From Cyclobacteriaceae bacterium (lineage in GTDB: Bacteria > Bacteroidota > Bacteroidia > Cytophagales > Cyclobacteriaceae), in NCBI GenBank assembly GCA_029858965.1, contig JAOUDZ010000011.1, forward strand, positions 1 to 64,000: a stretch of 64,000 nt of DNA, given 5' to 3'. Below, in pieces: positions 8,482 through 17,970 of this stretch. Numbering within the stretch: position 1 is the stretch's first letter; every line of letters starts with the position of its first letter. The translations under genes were made by a program, and so were the position numbers. The notes under the pieces are model-generated. The model was not told the DNA's origin and ran no database searches. It saw only the letters and a program-made list of their open reading frames with translations.

Positions 8482-10011
8482 TTATTGTTTGTCATATATG
8501 ATTGTTGAGGTTCTGGTTCCTCTCACCGAGCTAACGGTTTGATGAATAACCAACTTCTTTCCCCAGCGTTGCAATCGCCAAATATCCTCTGAGGTTACCT
8601 CAAATGACCTGCCGCCAAAATTGAAAGTGACTTTTGAATCAATGGTTAAGGTATCACGTTGCGCTGACCAGTTTGCATTTTGAATTCGTGGTGAGTTGTT
8701 GAATGCGGTGGATTTGATATCCTTGCCATCCAGCGTAAGTGTTTGCGTGGCAACCTCATCATCCGCCCATTCAACAATCGATGTTGACTGCACAACCATT
8801 TCATTTTCACGTTGCGCAATATTTAACTTATAGGGCGTACTGGATGGACCCGAATTCTCGATCTTGCTTTCGTATTCATTGATCAACCATTCTCCCGTAA
8901 AATCAGCTTTGCGTTCCCCGGATAAAGGTGCCAGGCCACAGACTGTTCGATATGCTTTCGTTCCATTGCTATAGGCCGGATCTTCCTGAAATACGACGCG
9001 GGAATTGCTGGCGAGTTTTTCATAATCAGCATGTGTTGTATTTCTTGTCATGCCGGCCCAGACTACCCAGTAAACCCAGTTCGGTTGTTTTTCAATTATT
9101 TCCAGCGATGGTGGATTGCCTACTTCCCCAAGTACAATCGGCTTACCTTCTGACAAGGCCATTAATCCATCGTAATACGATTGACTAAAATCATTGCCAT
9201 ACACATCCAGCGAAAGCAAGTCAACATATTTAGTACCAGGATAATATTTGTCAAATTCCCTCCCTGGTTTGCTCGGGCGGTCGACGCTCCAAACCCAGAT
9301 CAGGTTGGTCACCTTGTGGTGATTGACGAGCCTGTCAAAAATCTGCTGGTATAATGCTGCAGTCGTATACTTCCCTTCATAGCGACCTCCCCACCAAAAC
9401 CAATCGCCATTCATTTCATGATAGGGCCTCCACAGCACCGGAACGTGGGCATCTTCGAGTTTCTTTAAGTAGGAGGCAATCTCATCAACCTGCTTAGCCC
9501 ACTGCTTGTACAGTTTGGTACCCGGAGTAAGTACGTCTTTGAATTGATTATCCAACAGCCGACCTTGAACGCTAGCCAGTTTTGATGAGTCGTATCCCGG
9601 AAGCGGCATAAACGTAACGGGCTCGTCTGCTGTAGGCGGTACTGCATGCCAGCACAGGGTTATGATGGCCCCATGCTGATGCTGGCGAATTGCTTCTTCA
9701 ACGATGGCAGGCCTGGACAGATAAGAATCTTTATCCCCTTCACCGGAAAAGCCAAAATCCTGGCTCCACACCACAGGTGTTTTCCCAATGAAATCTGCCG
9801 CAAATCTGGAGTTCCTGTCTCCGGAAACAGGAAAATTGTGCTGCCCCGGCAAAATATACTTACCCGACAGGCCTTGAAGATATCCCAGCAATGCTTTGGC
9901 TTCCGGTGAGCTCTTTGGCGTTACAGGATTAGTCTGTTGTGCTTCTACCATGGAAGATAGTACAACCAGTAGGGCAATCGATACTAAGTACGATCTGTTT
10001 AGAGAATTCAT
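8482..10011 (-). CDS. GH26 family glycoside hydrolase (mannanase-like) with C-terminal beta domain
   Basis: A 509-residue exported enzyme. The chosen ATG at 10011 places a standard signal peptide at residues 1-24 (ending MVEAQ); the longer open frame to 10092 only adds polar residues. The catalytic TIM barrel (about 35-370) carries the GH26 acid/base in RPYHEMNG (E199) and the nucleophile in VLGEVG (E296). GH26 enzymes cut beta-1,4-mannans or mixed glucans. Residues about 395-509 form a separate beta-rich, lipocalin-like module ending in a basic strand. There is no lipobox, so the product is probably periplasmic. It is convergent with the CotH gene and divergent from the GH13 lipoprotein gene. 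The exact substrate cannot be read from sequence. Confidence 0.82.
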   Translation of the reverse strand: MNSLNRSYLVSIALLVVLSSMVEAQQTNPVTPKSSPEAKALLGYLQGLSGKYILPGQHNFPVSGDRNSRFAADFIGKTPVVWSQDFGFSGEGDKDSYLSRPAIVEEAIRQHQHGAIITLCWHAVPPTADEPVTFMPLPGYDSSKLASVQGRLLDNQFKDVLTPGTKLYKQWAKQVDEIASYLKKLEDAHVPVLWRPYHEMNGDWFWWGGRYEGKYTTAALYQQIFDRLVNHHKVTNLIWVWSVDRPSKPGREFDKYYPGTKYVDLLSLDVYGNDFSQSYYDGLMALSEGKPIVLGEVGNPPSLEIIEKQPNWVYWVVWAGMTRNTTHADYEKLASNSRVVFQEDPAYSNGTKAYRTVCGLAPLSGERKADFTGEWLINEYESKIENSGPSSTPYKLNIAQRENEMVVQSTSIVEWADDEVATQTLTLDGKDIKSTAFNNSPRIQNANWSAQRDTLTIDSKVTFNFGGRSFEVTSEDIWRLQRWGKKLVIHQTVSSVRGTRTSTIIYDKQ

Positions 10012-10342
10012 GGTCTGCAAATTACGGGTGATATAAACAGCACTGTTGGGCACTATTCTGTGCAGATGGTGCAAATCTATCAATTGAAACACAAATAGAA
10101 AGTTGTATTTTTCGGTTGAATTTCCAATTTAGTTTTTCCGTATTTCGTGCTGCGGCGGGCTTGGTTTGTGATGCTGCATCCAAATCTGTGGAATAATTGA
10201 ATACAAAGACATCCTGGTACTTGCTTAAAGGGGTCGCTGAATTTGGATTATTAGATACGAAGGGCCTCGATCCGCTTGCCTCTTTTGAGCCGGTGATGTG
10301 CCGAAATTATTTATATTCGATTTAATGAAAATGTTCAGTGAT
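10012..10342. promoter_or_regulatory. Divergent intergenic region between GH26 and GH13 genes
   Basis: This 331-bp stretch must hold the promoters of both genes. On the minus strand, bases 10072-10079 read TAGATTTG, a match to the Bacteroidota -7 box TAnnTTTG, 61 bp before the GH26 start, but no TTG was found at the right spacing. No clear box was seen for the plus strand. Confidence 0.3.
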
Positions 10343-11767
10343 ATGAAAAATCTTGTCTCCCTAATTTTCGCATTATTTGTTGTAACGGCTTGTACAAAAT
10401 CCGAAAACGGTATATCTGTAGAAAATGCTGATACTTCGCAGCATACCGCGGATTTTCCTCAGCGCGCAAAAGATATGACCATATATGAAGTAAACATCCG
10501 GCAGCATACACCGGAAGGTACCTTCAAATCCTTTCAGGAACATCTGCCCCGCCTTAGGGAACTTGGTGCCGATATCTTATGGATCATGCCCATTCAACCT
10601 ATCGGGAAAAAGAACAGGAAGGGTAGCCTGGGAAGCTACTATTCCATTCGCGATTACAAATCTGTAAATCCTGAATTTGGTACACTGGACGATTTTAAGG
10701 CACTGGTAAGCAAAGCCCATGAAACCGGACTGCTGGTGATTCTCGATTGGGTGCCCAACCACACAGCATGGGATCATACCTGGATCACCGAACATCCGGA
10801 ATACTACATGACAGCAAGTGAGGCCAAAATAGTTGGAAAGGAATTAGGCGTTGATGCAGATTATTACAAGAAAAAAGGAATGGGGGAACTTGTGTACGAA
10901 GCTGACTGGGATGATATAGCGTTGTTGAACCATTTTAATCCCGCAACACGGGCGGCTATGATTGATGCCATGCGCTTTTGGGTGACGGAAACCGACATTG
11001 ACGGGTTTCGCACGGACCATGCCGGTCATGAGATACCCATGTACTTTTGGGAAGAAGTCTCTTCAGCTTTAAATCCATTGAAAGATTTATTCTGGCTGGC
11101 AGAATGGGATGAACCCAGAATGCACCTTGTCTTTGATGCTACCTACGAGTGGGGGCTGCTGGGTCTTACCGAGGCGGTTGCGAAAGGCAATGCCTCTGCA
11201 GAAGACTTGCACGAACACATTCAAAAAGATATTGCCCGCTTCGGTATGCACCCTTTCCGGCTCAACATGATCACCAACCACGACAGGAATGCCTGGGAAG
11301 GAACCATACGGGAAAGATATGGTGACGGTGGAAAAGCCTTTGCTGTATTCTCCTTTACTGCGTATGGGGCACCTGTAATATACAGCGGGCAGGAAGTGGG
11401 TCTGAATAAGCGCCTGAAATTCTTTGAAAAGGATACCATTTCCTGGGAAGACCCCGACAAGTATTTTCCATTCTATCAGAAGCTTAATCAGCTGAAAGTG
11501 GATAATCCTGCGTTGTGGAATGGCGGATATGGCGGGATGCCGGAGAAACTGGAAGATGGAAACAAAGATGTGTTCTCGTTCCGAAGAACGAAGGATCAAA
11601 ATACAGTAATTGGTATCATCAATATGTCTGGAGAGAATCAAACTGTAAGATTGAGCCAAAAAGAACTTTCTGGCCAATATATCGAAGCTTTCACCGGCCA
11701 AAGTCAATCACTGGGTGAAATAAAAATGTCACCATGGGCCTATATGATTTTCACGAAACAGCAGTAA
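10343..11767 (+). CDS. GH13 alpha-amylase family lipoprotein
   Basis: A 474-residue alpha-amylase family enzyme starting at ATG 10343, which gives a lipoprotein signal with the lipobox cysteine at C17 (VVTAC). All four GH13 regions are present: region I DWVPNH at 135-140, region II GFRTDHA with nucleophile D225, region III LAEWDEP with acid/base E254, and region IV TNHDRN with D314. It hydrolyses or transfers alpha-glucans such as starch or maltodextrin at the membrane surface. A short C-terminal beta domain follows (about 400-474). No SusC/SusD pair is nearby, so this is not a classic starch utilisation locus. Two further in-frame ATGs upstream (10325 and 10334) are possible but would lengthen the signal peptide. 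Confidence 0.85.
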   Translation: MKNLVSLIFALFVVTACTKSENGISVENADTSQHTADFPQRAKDMTIYEVNIRQHTPEGTFKSFQEHLPRLRELGADILWIMPIQPIGKKNRKGSLGSYYSIRDYKSVNPEFGTLDDFKALVSKAHETGLLVILDWVPNHTAWDHTWITEHPEYYMTASEAKIVGKELGVDADYYKKKGMGELVYEADWDDIALLNHFNPATRAAMIDAMRFWVTETDIDGFRTDHAGHEIPMYFWEEVSSALNPLKDLFWLAEWDEPRMHLVFDATYEWGLLGLTEAVAKGNASAEDLHEHIQKDIARFGMHPFRLNMITNHDRNAWEGTIRERYGDGGKAFAVFSFTAYGAPVIYSGQEVGLNKRLKFFEKDTISWEDPDKYFPFYQKLNQLKVDNPALWNGGYGGMPEKLEDGNKDVFSFRRTKDQNTVIGIINMSGENQTVRLSQKELSGQYIEAFTGQSQSLGEIKMSPWAYMIFTKQQ

Positions 11768-11835
11768 ATCATTCTCCCGGCTGCTGTCCGTTTTCACACA
11801 CGTGTTGGAGCGCCAGAAGGTGGACGAACGGGTCA

Positions 11836-12624
11836 CTACGCATTGACCAGCCCCCGATCTAAATGCACGTAGCCACCATCAACATGAATAAGTTGTCCGG
11901 TAGTATGGCTTGATCTTTCTGATAAAAGGAAGGCTGTTGTGTTGGCAATTTCCTCAGCCGTTGTCATGCGGTTTCCCAGCGGAATTTTAGATTCGATTTC
12001 AACCAGTTTTTGCTCCGGATTCTGCAAGGTCTGAATCCATTTTGCATACAAGGGTGTCCAGCACTCCGCTACAATAATGGCGTTGACGCGGATGCTGTAC
12101 TTGAGCAGCTCCACCGCCCACTCCCGGGTCAGCGCATTGCGCCCGCCGTTAGCAGCGGCATAGGCGGATGTTCCACCCTGGCCAGTTTCCGCGGTTTTCG
12201 ATCCGATGTTCACAATAGATCCTTTCGTCTCCTTTAATGCAGGTAAGGCATAATGCGCCATCAGGTAGTAGTGTATCACATTCTTATGCAGTGACGATAT
12301 GAATGATTCGTAGCTACCATGCTCCAGTCCCACACCATCATTCACCCCGGCATTATTCACCAGGCCATGAATATGACCAAATTTGCTCAACACATCATTG
12401 ACTGCTTTTTCTGAATGCTCAGGAATCGTTAGTTCAGCAACAACCTGGTAGGCCTGTCCACCGGAAGCTTCAACTTCGGCAACAACCTTTTTGTTGTCCG
12501 CCTCACTCCTTCCGACAATCACCGGAATGGCACCTTCACCTGCCAATACCTTCACGATGCCTTCGCCGATACCTTTCGCACCGCCGGTGACGATAATTAC
12601 TTTATCTTTTAATAGTAGATCCAT
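11836..12624 (-). CDS. Short-chain dehydrogenase, probable L-fucose-type dehydrogenase, catalytic Lys replaced
   Basis: A 262-residue SDR-fold protein with an intact NAD(P) motif TGGAKGIG (13-20), the NNAG motif at 90-93, Ser142 and Tyr155. The lysine of the YxxxK motif is replaced: the sequence is YAAAN, with Asn159 encoded by an unambiguous AAC codon. It is the last gene of a three-gene unit with the lactonase (9-bp gap) and the mutarotase, an arrangement typical of oxidative L-fucose breakdown (sugar to lactone to acid). L-fucose dehydrogenase is therefore the likely role, but the missing lysine means that the chemistry or activity may differ. Confidence 0.7.
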   Translation of the reverse strand: MDLLLKDKVIIVTGGAKGIGEGIVKVLAGEGAIPVIVGRSEADNKKVVAEVEASGGQAYQVVAELTIPEHSEKAVNDVLSKFGHIHGLVNNAGVNDGVGLEHGSYESFISSLHKNVIHYYLMAHYALPALKETKGSIVNIGSKTAETGQGGTSAYAAANGGRNALTREWAVELLKYSIRVNAIIVAECWTPLYAKWIQTLQNPEQKLVEIESKIPLGNRMTTAEEIANTTAFLLSERSSHTTGQLIHVDGGYVHLDRGLVNA

Positions 12625-12633
12625 AGTACCTGT

Positions 12634-13464
12634 TTAGAGGTTATAAAATCGAATGGCATTACCGCCCCAAAAATCAGATTGCTCATCCGGGCTTAGGGAT
12701 GAAAAATATTCCCGCACAATGCTTGTCATCTGCGCATACGATGCGGCAACCAGACATACCGGCCAGTCGCTGCCGAACATCAATCTTTTTGAGCCAAAAG
12801 CTTCCAGGACCACATCCAGATATGGATAGAAATCATCTTTCTTCCAGTGCTTCCAGTCGGCTTCTGTCACCATGCCGGAAACTTTGCAGTAGACATGATC
12901 GTATTTGGCCAGCGTCTGCATATCCTTTTTCCACGCGTCAATCTTCTTGTCCTTAATATAAGGTTTTGCAATATGATCAATCACGAAAGGCTGATAGGGA
13001 AATGCTTCCACAAATGATTTGGTATAGGCCAGCTGATCAGGAAAAATAAGGATGTCATACGTATATCCAAAGCCATGCAGTGCGGCAATACCGTGCTTGA
13101 AGTCCGCTCTCAGCATGTAGTCCCGTTGTTTTTCACCCTGTAAAATATGCCGGAATCCTTTGAGCTTCTTAAACTGGCTGAAGTGGCTGAGGCGTTCGTT
13201 GATATTATCGGCCCGAAAGTCAACCCACCCGACAACCCCTTTCACAAAATCATATTTATTTGCATTCTTCAGCTGAAAAGTATTTTCAGCCTCGGATTGA
13301 TCTGCCTGCACCACCACACAACCATCCAATCCATTTTCCAGCAACAATGGCTTTAAGTCTTCAGGGAGAAAATCACGCTGGATAACCGCCATCGTGTCGT
13401 TAATCCAACTGTCTCTGACAGGATCAAATTTCCAAAAATGCTGATGCGCGTCAATCCCTTGCAT
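12634..13464 (-). CDS. Amidohydrolase family 2 lactonase, probable L-fuconolactonase
   Basis: A 276-residue metal-dependent hydrolase of the amidohydrolase 2 family. The N-terminal metal motif DAHQHFW (residues 5-11) is followed by the conserved GFRHILQGE, a central VIDHIAKP and a C-terminal MFGSDWPVC; the Asp of the last is the usual catalytic base. Family members hydrolyse sugar lactones such as L-fucono-1,5-lactone or L-rhamnono-lactone. It lies between the mutarotase (10-bp gap) and the SDR (9-bp gap). Together these genes would convert the free sugar to its acid. Fuconate versus rhamnonate cannot be resolved by eye. Confidence 0.75.
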   Translation of the reverse strand: MQGIDAHQHFWKFDPVRDSWINDTMAVIQRDFLPEDLKPLLLENGLDGCVVVQADQSEAENTFQLKNANKYDFVKGVVGWVDFRADNINERLSHFSQFKKLKGFRHILQGEKQRDYMLRADFKHGIAALHGFGYTYDILIFPDQLAYTKSFVEAFPYQPFVIDHIAKPYIKDKKIDAWKKDMQTLAKYDHVYCKVSGMVTEADWKHWKKDDFYPYLDVVLEAFGSKRLMFGSDWPVCLVAASYAQMTSIVREYFSSLSPDEQSDFWGGNAIRFYNL

Positions 13465-13474
13465 AATTGTTTGC

Positions 13475-13804
13475 TTATAATTGAAAAATCTTTTCCATCA
13501 GCATCCATTTTTCTCCGGGCTTAGCAAATGGTAACGGCTTTTGATATTTCCACATAAGCTTCTCCCATTCCTGCACCCTTGGGTTGGCTGCATCGAGCTG
13601 TGCCTTGTGCTCCAGGCTGAATGCGTCAGTGGTGTCCATCATCATAAACATACGATTGCTTACCCGATAGATTTCCATGTTTGTTATTCCTGATGCTGCA
13701 ATACTCCTTTTGATTTCCGGCCAAACCTTTGTGTGCCAGTCGATATATTCAGCGATCAAGTCAGGATCATCATTCAGGTCGAGTGCAAAACAATATCGTT
13801 TCAT
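13475..13804 (-). CDS. L-fucose/L-rhamnose mutarotase
   Basis: A 109-residue protein of the RhaM-type mutarotase family (formerly DUF718). Features are the N-terminal RYCFALDLNDDP, the central EYIDWHTKVWPEI with its conserved His, the EIYRVSNRMFMMMDT strand and the C-terminal WMLMEKIFQL. It interconverts the anomers of a 6-deoxy sugar so that the dehydrogenase receives the right one. It is the first gene of the mutarotase-lactonase-dehydrogenase unit. A CCAATATTGG palindrome at 13827-13836, just 5' of the gene on the minus strand, may be a regulatory site. In Bacteroidota this family occurs in both rhamnose and fucose loci. Confidence 0.8.
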   Translation of the reverse strand: MKRYCFALDLNDDPDLIAEYIDWHTKVWPEIKRSIAASGITNMEIYRVSNRMFMMMDTTDAFSLEHKAQLDAANPRVQEWEKLMWKYQKPLPFAKPGEKWMLMEKIFQL

Positions 13805-14053
13805 CTTGTATTTAATTAAGGTGCACCCAATATTGGATTACTGCAGCCATTCAGTAACTGCTTTTCCACGCCGCCAAGGTGTTATCTATTCCAGTTCGCT
13901 CCGCGAATTTAGCTTCTTCAGCTCTCGTGCGCGGCTGCGACTGGCGACTGCGCGTCTTCCGCGCATATCCCATTCGACTACTTTTAAAATACACTTCCTC
14001 GTTTGTGTATTCATACGTCTTTGGATCACGAGCATTTAATACGCGATCAGACA

Positions 14054-14743
14054 CTAAGTAAATTTCAACCCTTCTTGTTCTAATGCACTGTATTTATCCT
14101 TGTCGAAAATGTAATAAAATGCGCCTTTGCGCGAAGATTGCTTTTCCTTCTCGGTTAATTTATTCAGAATGCCCAACGATAAAATTTTGCGGGCAAAATT
14201 TCGCTTATCAAGCGGACTTTCATAAATGGCTTCGTACAGATTTTGTAATTGCGGTAGCGTAAATTTTTCTGGCAGCAACGCAAAACCTATGGGATGCGTG
14301 GCGACCTTTTCCCGGAGGCGTTTTTTCGCTATCACTACCATTTGCTCATGATCAAAAATCAAACTCGGCATCTTTTCGAGATCAAACCAGCGCGCTTCAT
14401 GATTATCCTGTAATTGCTCACTATACGCTTCAATGTTAATTAACGAAAAATAGGCAATAGAAACGACCCTTCCGGCACTATCTCGCCTCACATCACCAAA
14501 ACAATACAACTGCTCCATGTAAATATCTGCAAGACCTGTACGCTGCTTCAGCACACGGGAGGCGGCGGTATCAACGTCTTCATTACAATCTACAAAACCA
14601 CCCATCAACGACCATCTTCCTTTCTCAGGATCAATTCCACGTTTAATGCAAAGCGCCTGCAACTTCCTGCCATCAAAGCCGAAGATGATACAATCTACCG
14701 CGAGCAATATTCGGTCATGGTTCCTATACTCAATTATATCCAT
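14054..14743 (-). CDS. araR: AraR-type Nudix transcriptional regulator of arabinose genes
   Basis: A 229-residue protein with an N-terminal Nudix fold (about 1-145) and a C-terminal winged-helix domain (about 150-225). The Nudix box is broken: GGFVDCNEDVDTAASR is followed by VLKQRTG, so the glutamates that bind the catalytic metal (REUxEExGU) are lost. This is expected for NrtR/AraR regulators, which sense a small molecule rather than hydrolyse nucleotides. The Bacteroides thetaiotaomicron AraR of this architecture represses arabinose genes and responds to L-arabinose. Here it is the last gene of the arabinose operon, consistent with autoregulation. A candidate operator is at 22441-22459. Confidence 0.82.
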   Translation of the reverse strand: MDIIEYRNHDRILLAVDCIIFGFDGRKLQALCIKRGIDPEKGRWSLMGGFVDCNEDVDTAASRVLKQRTGLADIYMEQLYCFGDVRRDSAGRVVSIAYFSLINIEAYSEQLQDNHEARWFDLEKMPSLIFDHEQMVVIAKKRLREKVATHPIGFALLPEKFTLPQLQNLYEAIYESPLDKRNFARKILSLGILNKLTEKEKQSSRKGAFYYIFDKDKYSALEQEGLKFT

Positions 14744-14785
14744 TGCTTCTCATGCTGTATAGAAGGTATGTTTTTTACGGTAGAA

Positions 14786-16402
14786 TTATCCGGTAAAGCT
14801 GACCATCACATAGGCAACAATAGCAATTACCGCTAGTGAAAATGCAATATCCCATATGTTGTAACTGGCGCGGTTGGCACTTTTTTGTTCCTCCGTTAAT
14901 GAGCCATATGTAAGTCCCTTGATGTGCTCATAATCGGGCGCCGGGGTAAGCATGCTTACGGTGAGGCACAAAATTACAGAGAACAGGAAAAACCAGGCCG
15001 CAAATGACAGAAAATTCATCGCTGCGATCGCATGCAGGAATCCATCAGGGTTTAACGATCCCACGGCAAGCTCCAAACCAATTCTGAGGAAGGCTACAGT
15101 CAATCCCACAATCAATGTTGTCATGGCACCCTGGCTGTTGATTCGCTTATAAAAAATTCCCAGTAGAAAAACGGACGCTATTGGTGGTGCAATATAAGCC
15201 TGAACAGATTGAAGGTATTCATACAACACACCTGATATATTTTGCATAATGGGTATCCATAGAATCCCCAGGATGACAACAACGCCGGTCGCAATTCGGC
15301 CAACATTCAGTAATTTCTTTTCCGGGGTTTGGGGATACAGCTTCTTGTAGATATCAACAGTAAAAAGTGTTGAGCAGGAATTAAACACAGAGGCCAGCGA
15401 ACTCATCAATGCGGCCATGAGTCCCGCCACGACCAGGCCTCGAAAACCAACTGGCATTTTATCCATCAGCAGGGCAGCGAAGGCTCCGTCCGGGGTTTCC
15501 CACTGAAGTTCACCCCTGTTCTTTAATGCAAGAGCAATAACACCGGGAATCAGGAAAAGGAAGACTGGCAATAACTTCAGCAAGCCACCAAAAATAGTAC
15601 CCCTTCTACCTTCTTTAATGTTCTTTGCGGCAAGCACCCGTTGCACAATATACTGGTCCGTACACCAATACCACAACCCCACGATGGTGCTCGTGATTAC
15701 CAGGCTGGGCCAGGGGAAATCGGGATCGGATGGTGGCCGCCACATGTTCAGATATCCGGGTTCAAGTGACTCCCTTAGCCCACCCCAACCATCAACGGCG
15801 TCCAGCCCTATGAAGGTAAGGGTGGCGGCACCTATAACCAACACGATCGTTTGTAATGCTTCCGTATATACAACGGCACGCATACCCCCAAGAATGGTAT
15901 AGATACCCGTGAGTATCACCGTTGCCAAAGCGCCAAACCAAAAATCAATATGCAGAATGGACGCAATTACAATTCCACCGGCATACACGGTTACCGAAAC
16001 TTTCGTCAATACGTAGGCGATCAGTGAAAAGACGCTGAGAAACCAGCGTGTACCAGGGCTGAATCGCCTTTCCAAAAATTCGGGCATGGTAAAAACACCA
16101 CTTCGAATATAGAATGGCAGAAAAACCCATCCCAGTGTTATGACCAACCACGCATGCAATTCATATATAAGCATCGGTATTTTGCCACCGGCACCGGCAC
16201 CGGCCAGTCCAACAATATGTTCCGAGCCGATATTGGAAGCAAAGATCGAGGCGCCCACAATGAACCATCCAATGTTACGCCCTGCTAAAAAGTAGTCCTC
16301 CGTGCTGGTTTGCTTCCGGGTCATAACCCAAGCTGCAATCGCGGCGATAACCAGGAAGTAGCCTAAAATGACAACCCAGTCCAGTGTTTCAAATCCTTTC
16401 AT
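14786..16402 (-). CDS. Sodium/sugar symporter of the SSS family (probable arabinose transporter)
   Basis: A 538-residue inner-membrane protein with about 13-14 hydrophobic helices and the SSS signature, including DYFLAGRNIGW near residue 36 and the ASNIGSEHIVGLAG block of helix 1 (about 55-68), which forms the sodium and substrate site. It takes up a sugar together with Na+. It lies 42 bp upstream of araR and 40 bp downstream of araA in a tight operon, which makes L-arabinose or an arabino-oligosaccharide product the most likely substrate. Similar sequences carry galactose, glucose or myo-inositol, so specificity is inferred from context only. Confidence 0.85.
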   Translation of the reverse strand: MKGFETLDWVVILGYFLVIAAIAAWVMTRKQTSTEDYFLAGRNIGWFIVGASIFASNIGSEHIVGLAGAGAGGKIPMLIYELHAWLVITLGWVFLPFYIRSGVFTMPEFLERRFSPGTRWFLSVFSLIAYVLTKVSVTVYAGGIVIASILHIDFWFGALATVILTGIYTILGGMRAVVYTEALQTIVLVIGAATLTFIGLDAVDGWGGLRESLEPGYLNMWRPPSDPDFPWPSLVITSTIVGLWYWCTDQYIVQRVLAAKNIKEGRRGTIFGGLLKLLPVFLFLIPGVIALALKNRGELQWETPDGAFAALLMDKMPVGFRGLVVAGLMAALMSSLASVFNSCSTLFTVDIYKKLYPQTPEKKLLNVGRIATGVVVILGILWIPIMQNISGVLYEYLQSVQAYIAPPIASVFLLGIFYKRINSQGAMTTLIVGLTVAFLRIGLELAVGSLNPDGFLHAIAAMNFLSFAAWFFLFSVILCLTVSMLTPAPDYEHIKGLTYGSLTEEQKSANRASYNIWDIAFSLAVIAIVAYVMVSFTG

Positions 16403-16442
16403 GATAGGTTTAGGTGTTTGGTTTGCAGTACTAACTTAGCGT

Positions 16443-17933
16443 TTACCGGTAATAATTATCATTCCAACGGAGCATATTTTTGAATTGGGACAGATCCGTT
16501 TCCTTGCCAATCCGCAGATATTCGATACCGGCCATCTCCGCAAAATCTTCAAGATGTTCCGGGGAGAGATTTTGACTATAACAGGTATGGTGCGCCCCAC
16601 CTGCATAAATCCAGGCAGCACAACCGGTGTGCATATCCGGATATGGTTTCCAAAGTACACGTGCCACGGGAAGCTTGGGAAGATCATGCCGCGGAGCAAC
16701 CGCCTCAACCTCATTAACCAATAATCTAAACCTGTTGCCCATGTCGATGATGGATGCATTAAGCGCCGGTCCGGATGCACAGTTAAATACAAGTCTTACG
16801 GGGTCTTCCTTGCCGCCAATACCCAGCGGATGAATTTCACACGACGGCTTTCCATCGGCAATCGACTCACAAATCTCCAGCATATGGGAGCCCAATACCA
16901 ACGGATCGGCTGAATCAAAATTATATGTATAATCTTCCATGAAGGAATTTCCGCCTTTCAATCCGGCGCCCATGACTTTCATGGCACGCACCAACGCTGC
17001 AGTCTTCCAATCACCCTCGGCGCCAAACCCGTAGCCATCGGCCATCAGCCGTTGAACGGGCAAACCGGGTAGCTGCGTCATCCCGTGTAAATCTTCAAAG
17101 GTGTCCGTGAATCCCTTAAAATTTCCTTCCTGAAGAAAGGCGCGTAAACCCAGTTCAATCCTCGCCGCATCGCGCAACGAACCGTGACGATCACTACCTT
17201 TGCGCAACGAAGCTGCAACAGCATACCGTTCTTCATATGCTGCAGCGAGTTTCGTAACCTCGTCATCCGTGATTTCCTTTATGACGGCAACCAAGTCCCC
17301 GATGCCATACCCATTCACGGCGTATCCAAATTTGATTTCTGCTTCCACTTTATCGCCATCCGTAACAGCCACCTGACGCATGTTATCCCCAAAGCGGCAA
17401 AACCTAGCGCCTTGCCAATCGTGCCAACCCGCTGCGGCGCGCATCCAGTTACTCAAACCGTGATGAACCCTGGCATCCTGCCAGTGCCCTACCACAACTT
17501 TCCTGTTCAACCGCATCCTCGTCATCATGAAGCCGAATTCGCGGTCGCCATGTGCACTTTGATTCAGGTTCATGAAATCCATGTCAATATCCTTCCAGGG
17601 AATATCGCGATTGAATTGCGTGTGTAAATGAAGCAAAGGCTTTTGCAAGATCTTCAAACCCCCAATCCACATTTTCGCCGGAGAAAAAGTGTGCATCCAT
17701 GCGATTAGTCCGATACACGTTTTCGTGGAATTCGCTTCCTGGCACAGTGCGTGAATCTCCTCTGGCGACTTAAGAACAGGTTTAAATACGATCTTAACCA
17801 ATGTGCCTGCTGAAGCATCCAGCGCTTTGGCAATTTGCTGCGCATTCAGCGCAACCTGTTGAAGCGTTTCATCGCCATACAATGACTGACTTCCGGTTAT
17901 AAACCAAACTTCCAGGTTTTTAAGACTTATCAT
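16443..17933 (-). CDS. araA: L-arabinose isomerase
   Basis: A 496-residue protein, the normal size for L-arabinose isomerase. The N-terminus [17 protein letters not shown] and internal blocks such as [16 protein letters not shown] and [14 protein letters not shown] are characteristic. It converts L-arabinose to L-ribulose with a divalent metal; the glutamates and histidines of the active site (for example in [13 protein letters not shown] and MEDYTYNF) are present. It lies between the GH127 gene (37-bp gap) and the transporter gene (40-bp gap). With araB and araD it makes the standard route to D-xylulose 5-phosphate. Confidence 0.95.
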   Translation of the reverse strand: MISLKNLEVWFITGSQSLYGDETLQQVALNAQQIAKALDASAGTLVKIVFKPVLKSPEEIHALCQEANSTKTCIGLIAWMHTFSPAKMWIGGLKILQKPLLHLHTQFNRDIPWKDIDMDFMNLNQSAHGDREFGFMMTRMRLNRKVVVGHWQDARVHHGLSNWMRAAAGWHDWQGARFCRFGDNMRQVAVTDGDKVEAEIKFGYAVNGYGIGDLVAVIKEITDDEVTKLAAAYEERYAVAASLRKGSDRHGSLRDAARIELGLRAFLQEGNFKGFTDTFEDLHGMTQLPGLPVQRLMADGYGFGAEGDWKTAALVRAMKVMGAGLKGGNSFMEDYTYNFDSADPLVLGSHMLEICESIADGKPSCEIHPLGIGGKEDPVRLVFNCASGPALNASIIDMGNRFRLLVNEVEAVAPRHDLPKLPVARVLWKPYPDMHTGCAAWIYAGGAHHTCYSQNLSPEHLEDFAEMAGIEYLRIGKETDLSQFKNMLRWNDNYYR

Positions 17934-17970
17934 TTGTCTCTACTATTTATTTCTTATTACGCTTTGAGAA

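Noticed and set aside
13851..14054. A 67-codon open frame on the minus strand overlapping the araR stop by one base
   Set aside because: It opens with GTG, has a very basic, low-complexity composition, and matches no family that I recognise. The overlap with araR fits an operon, but there is no other support.
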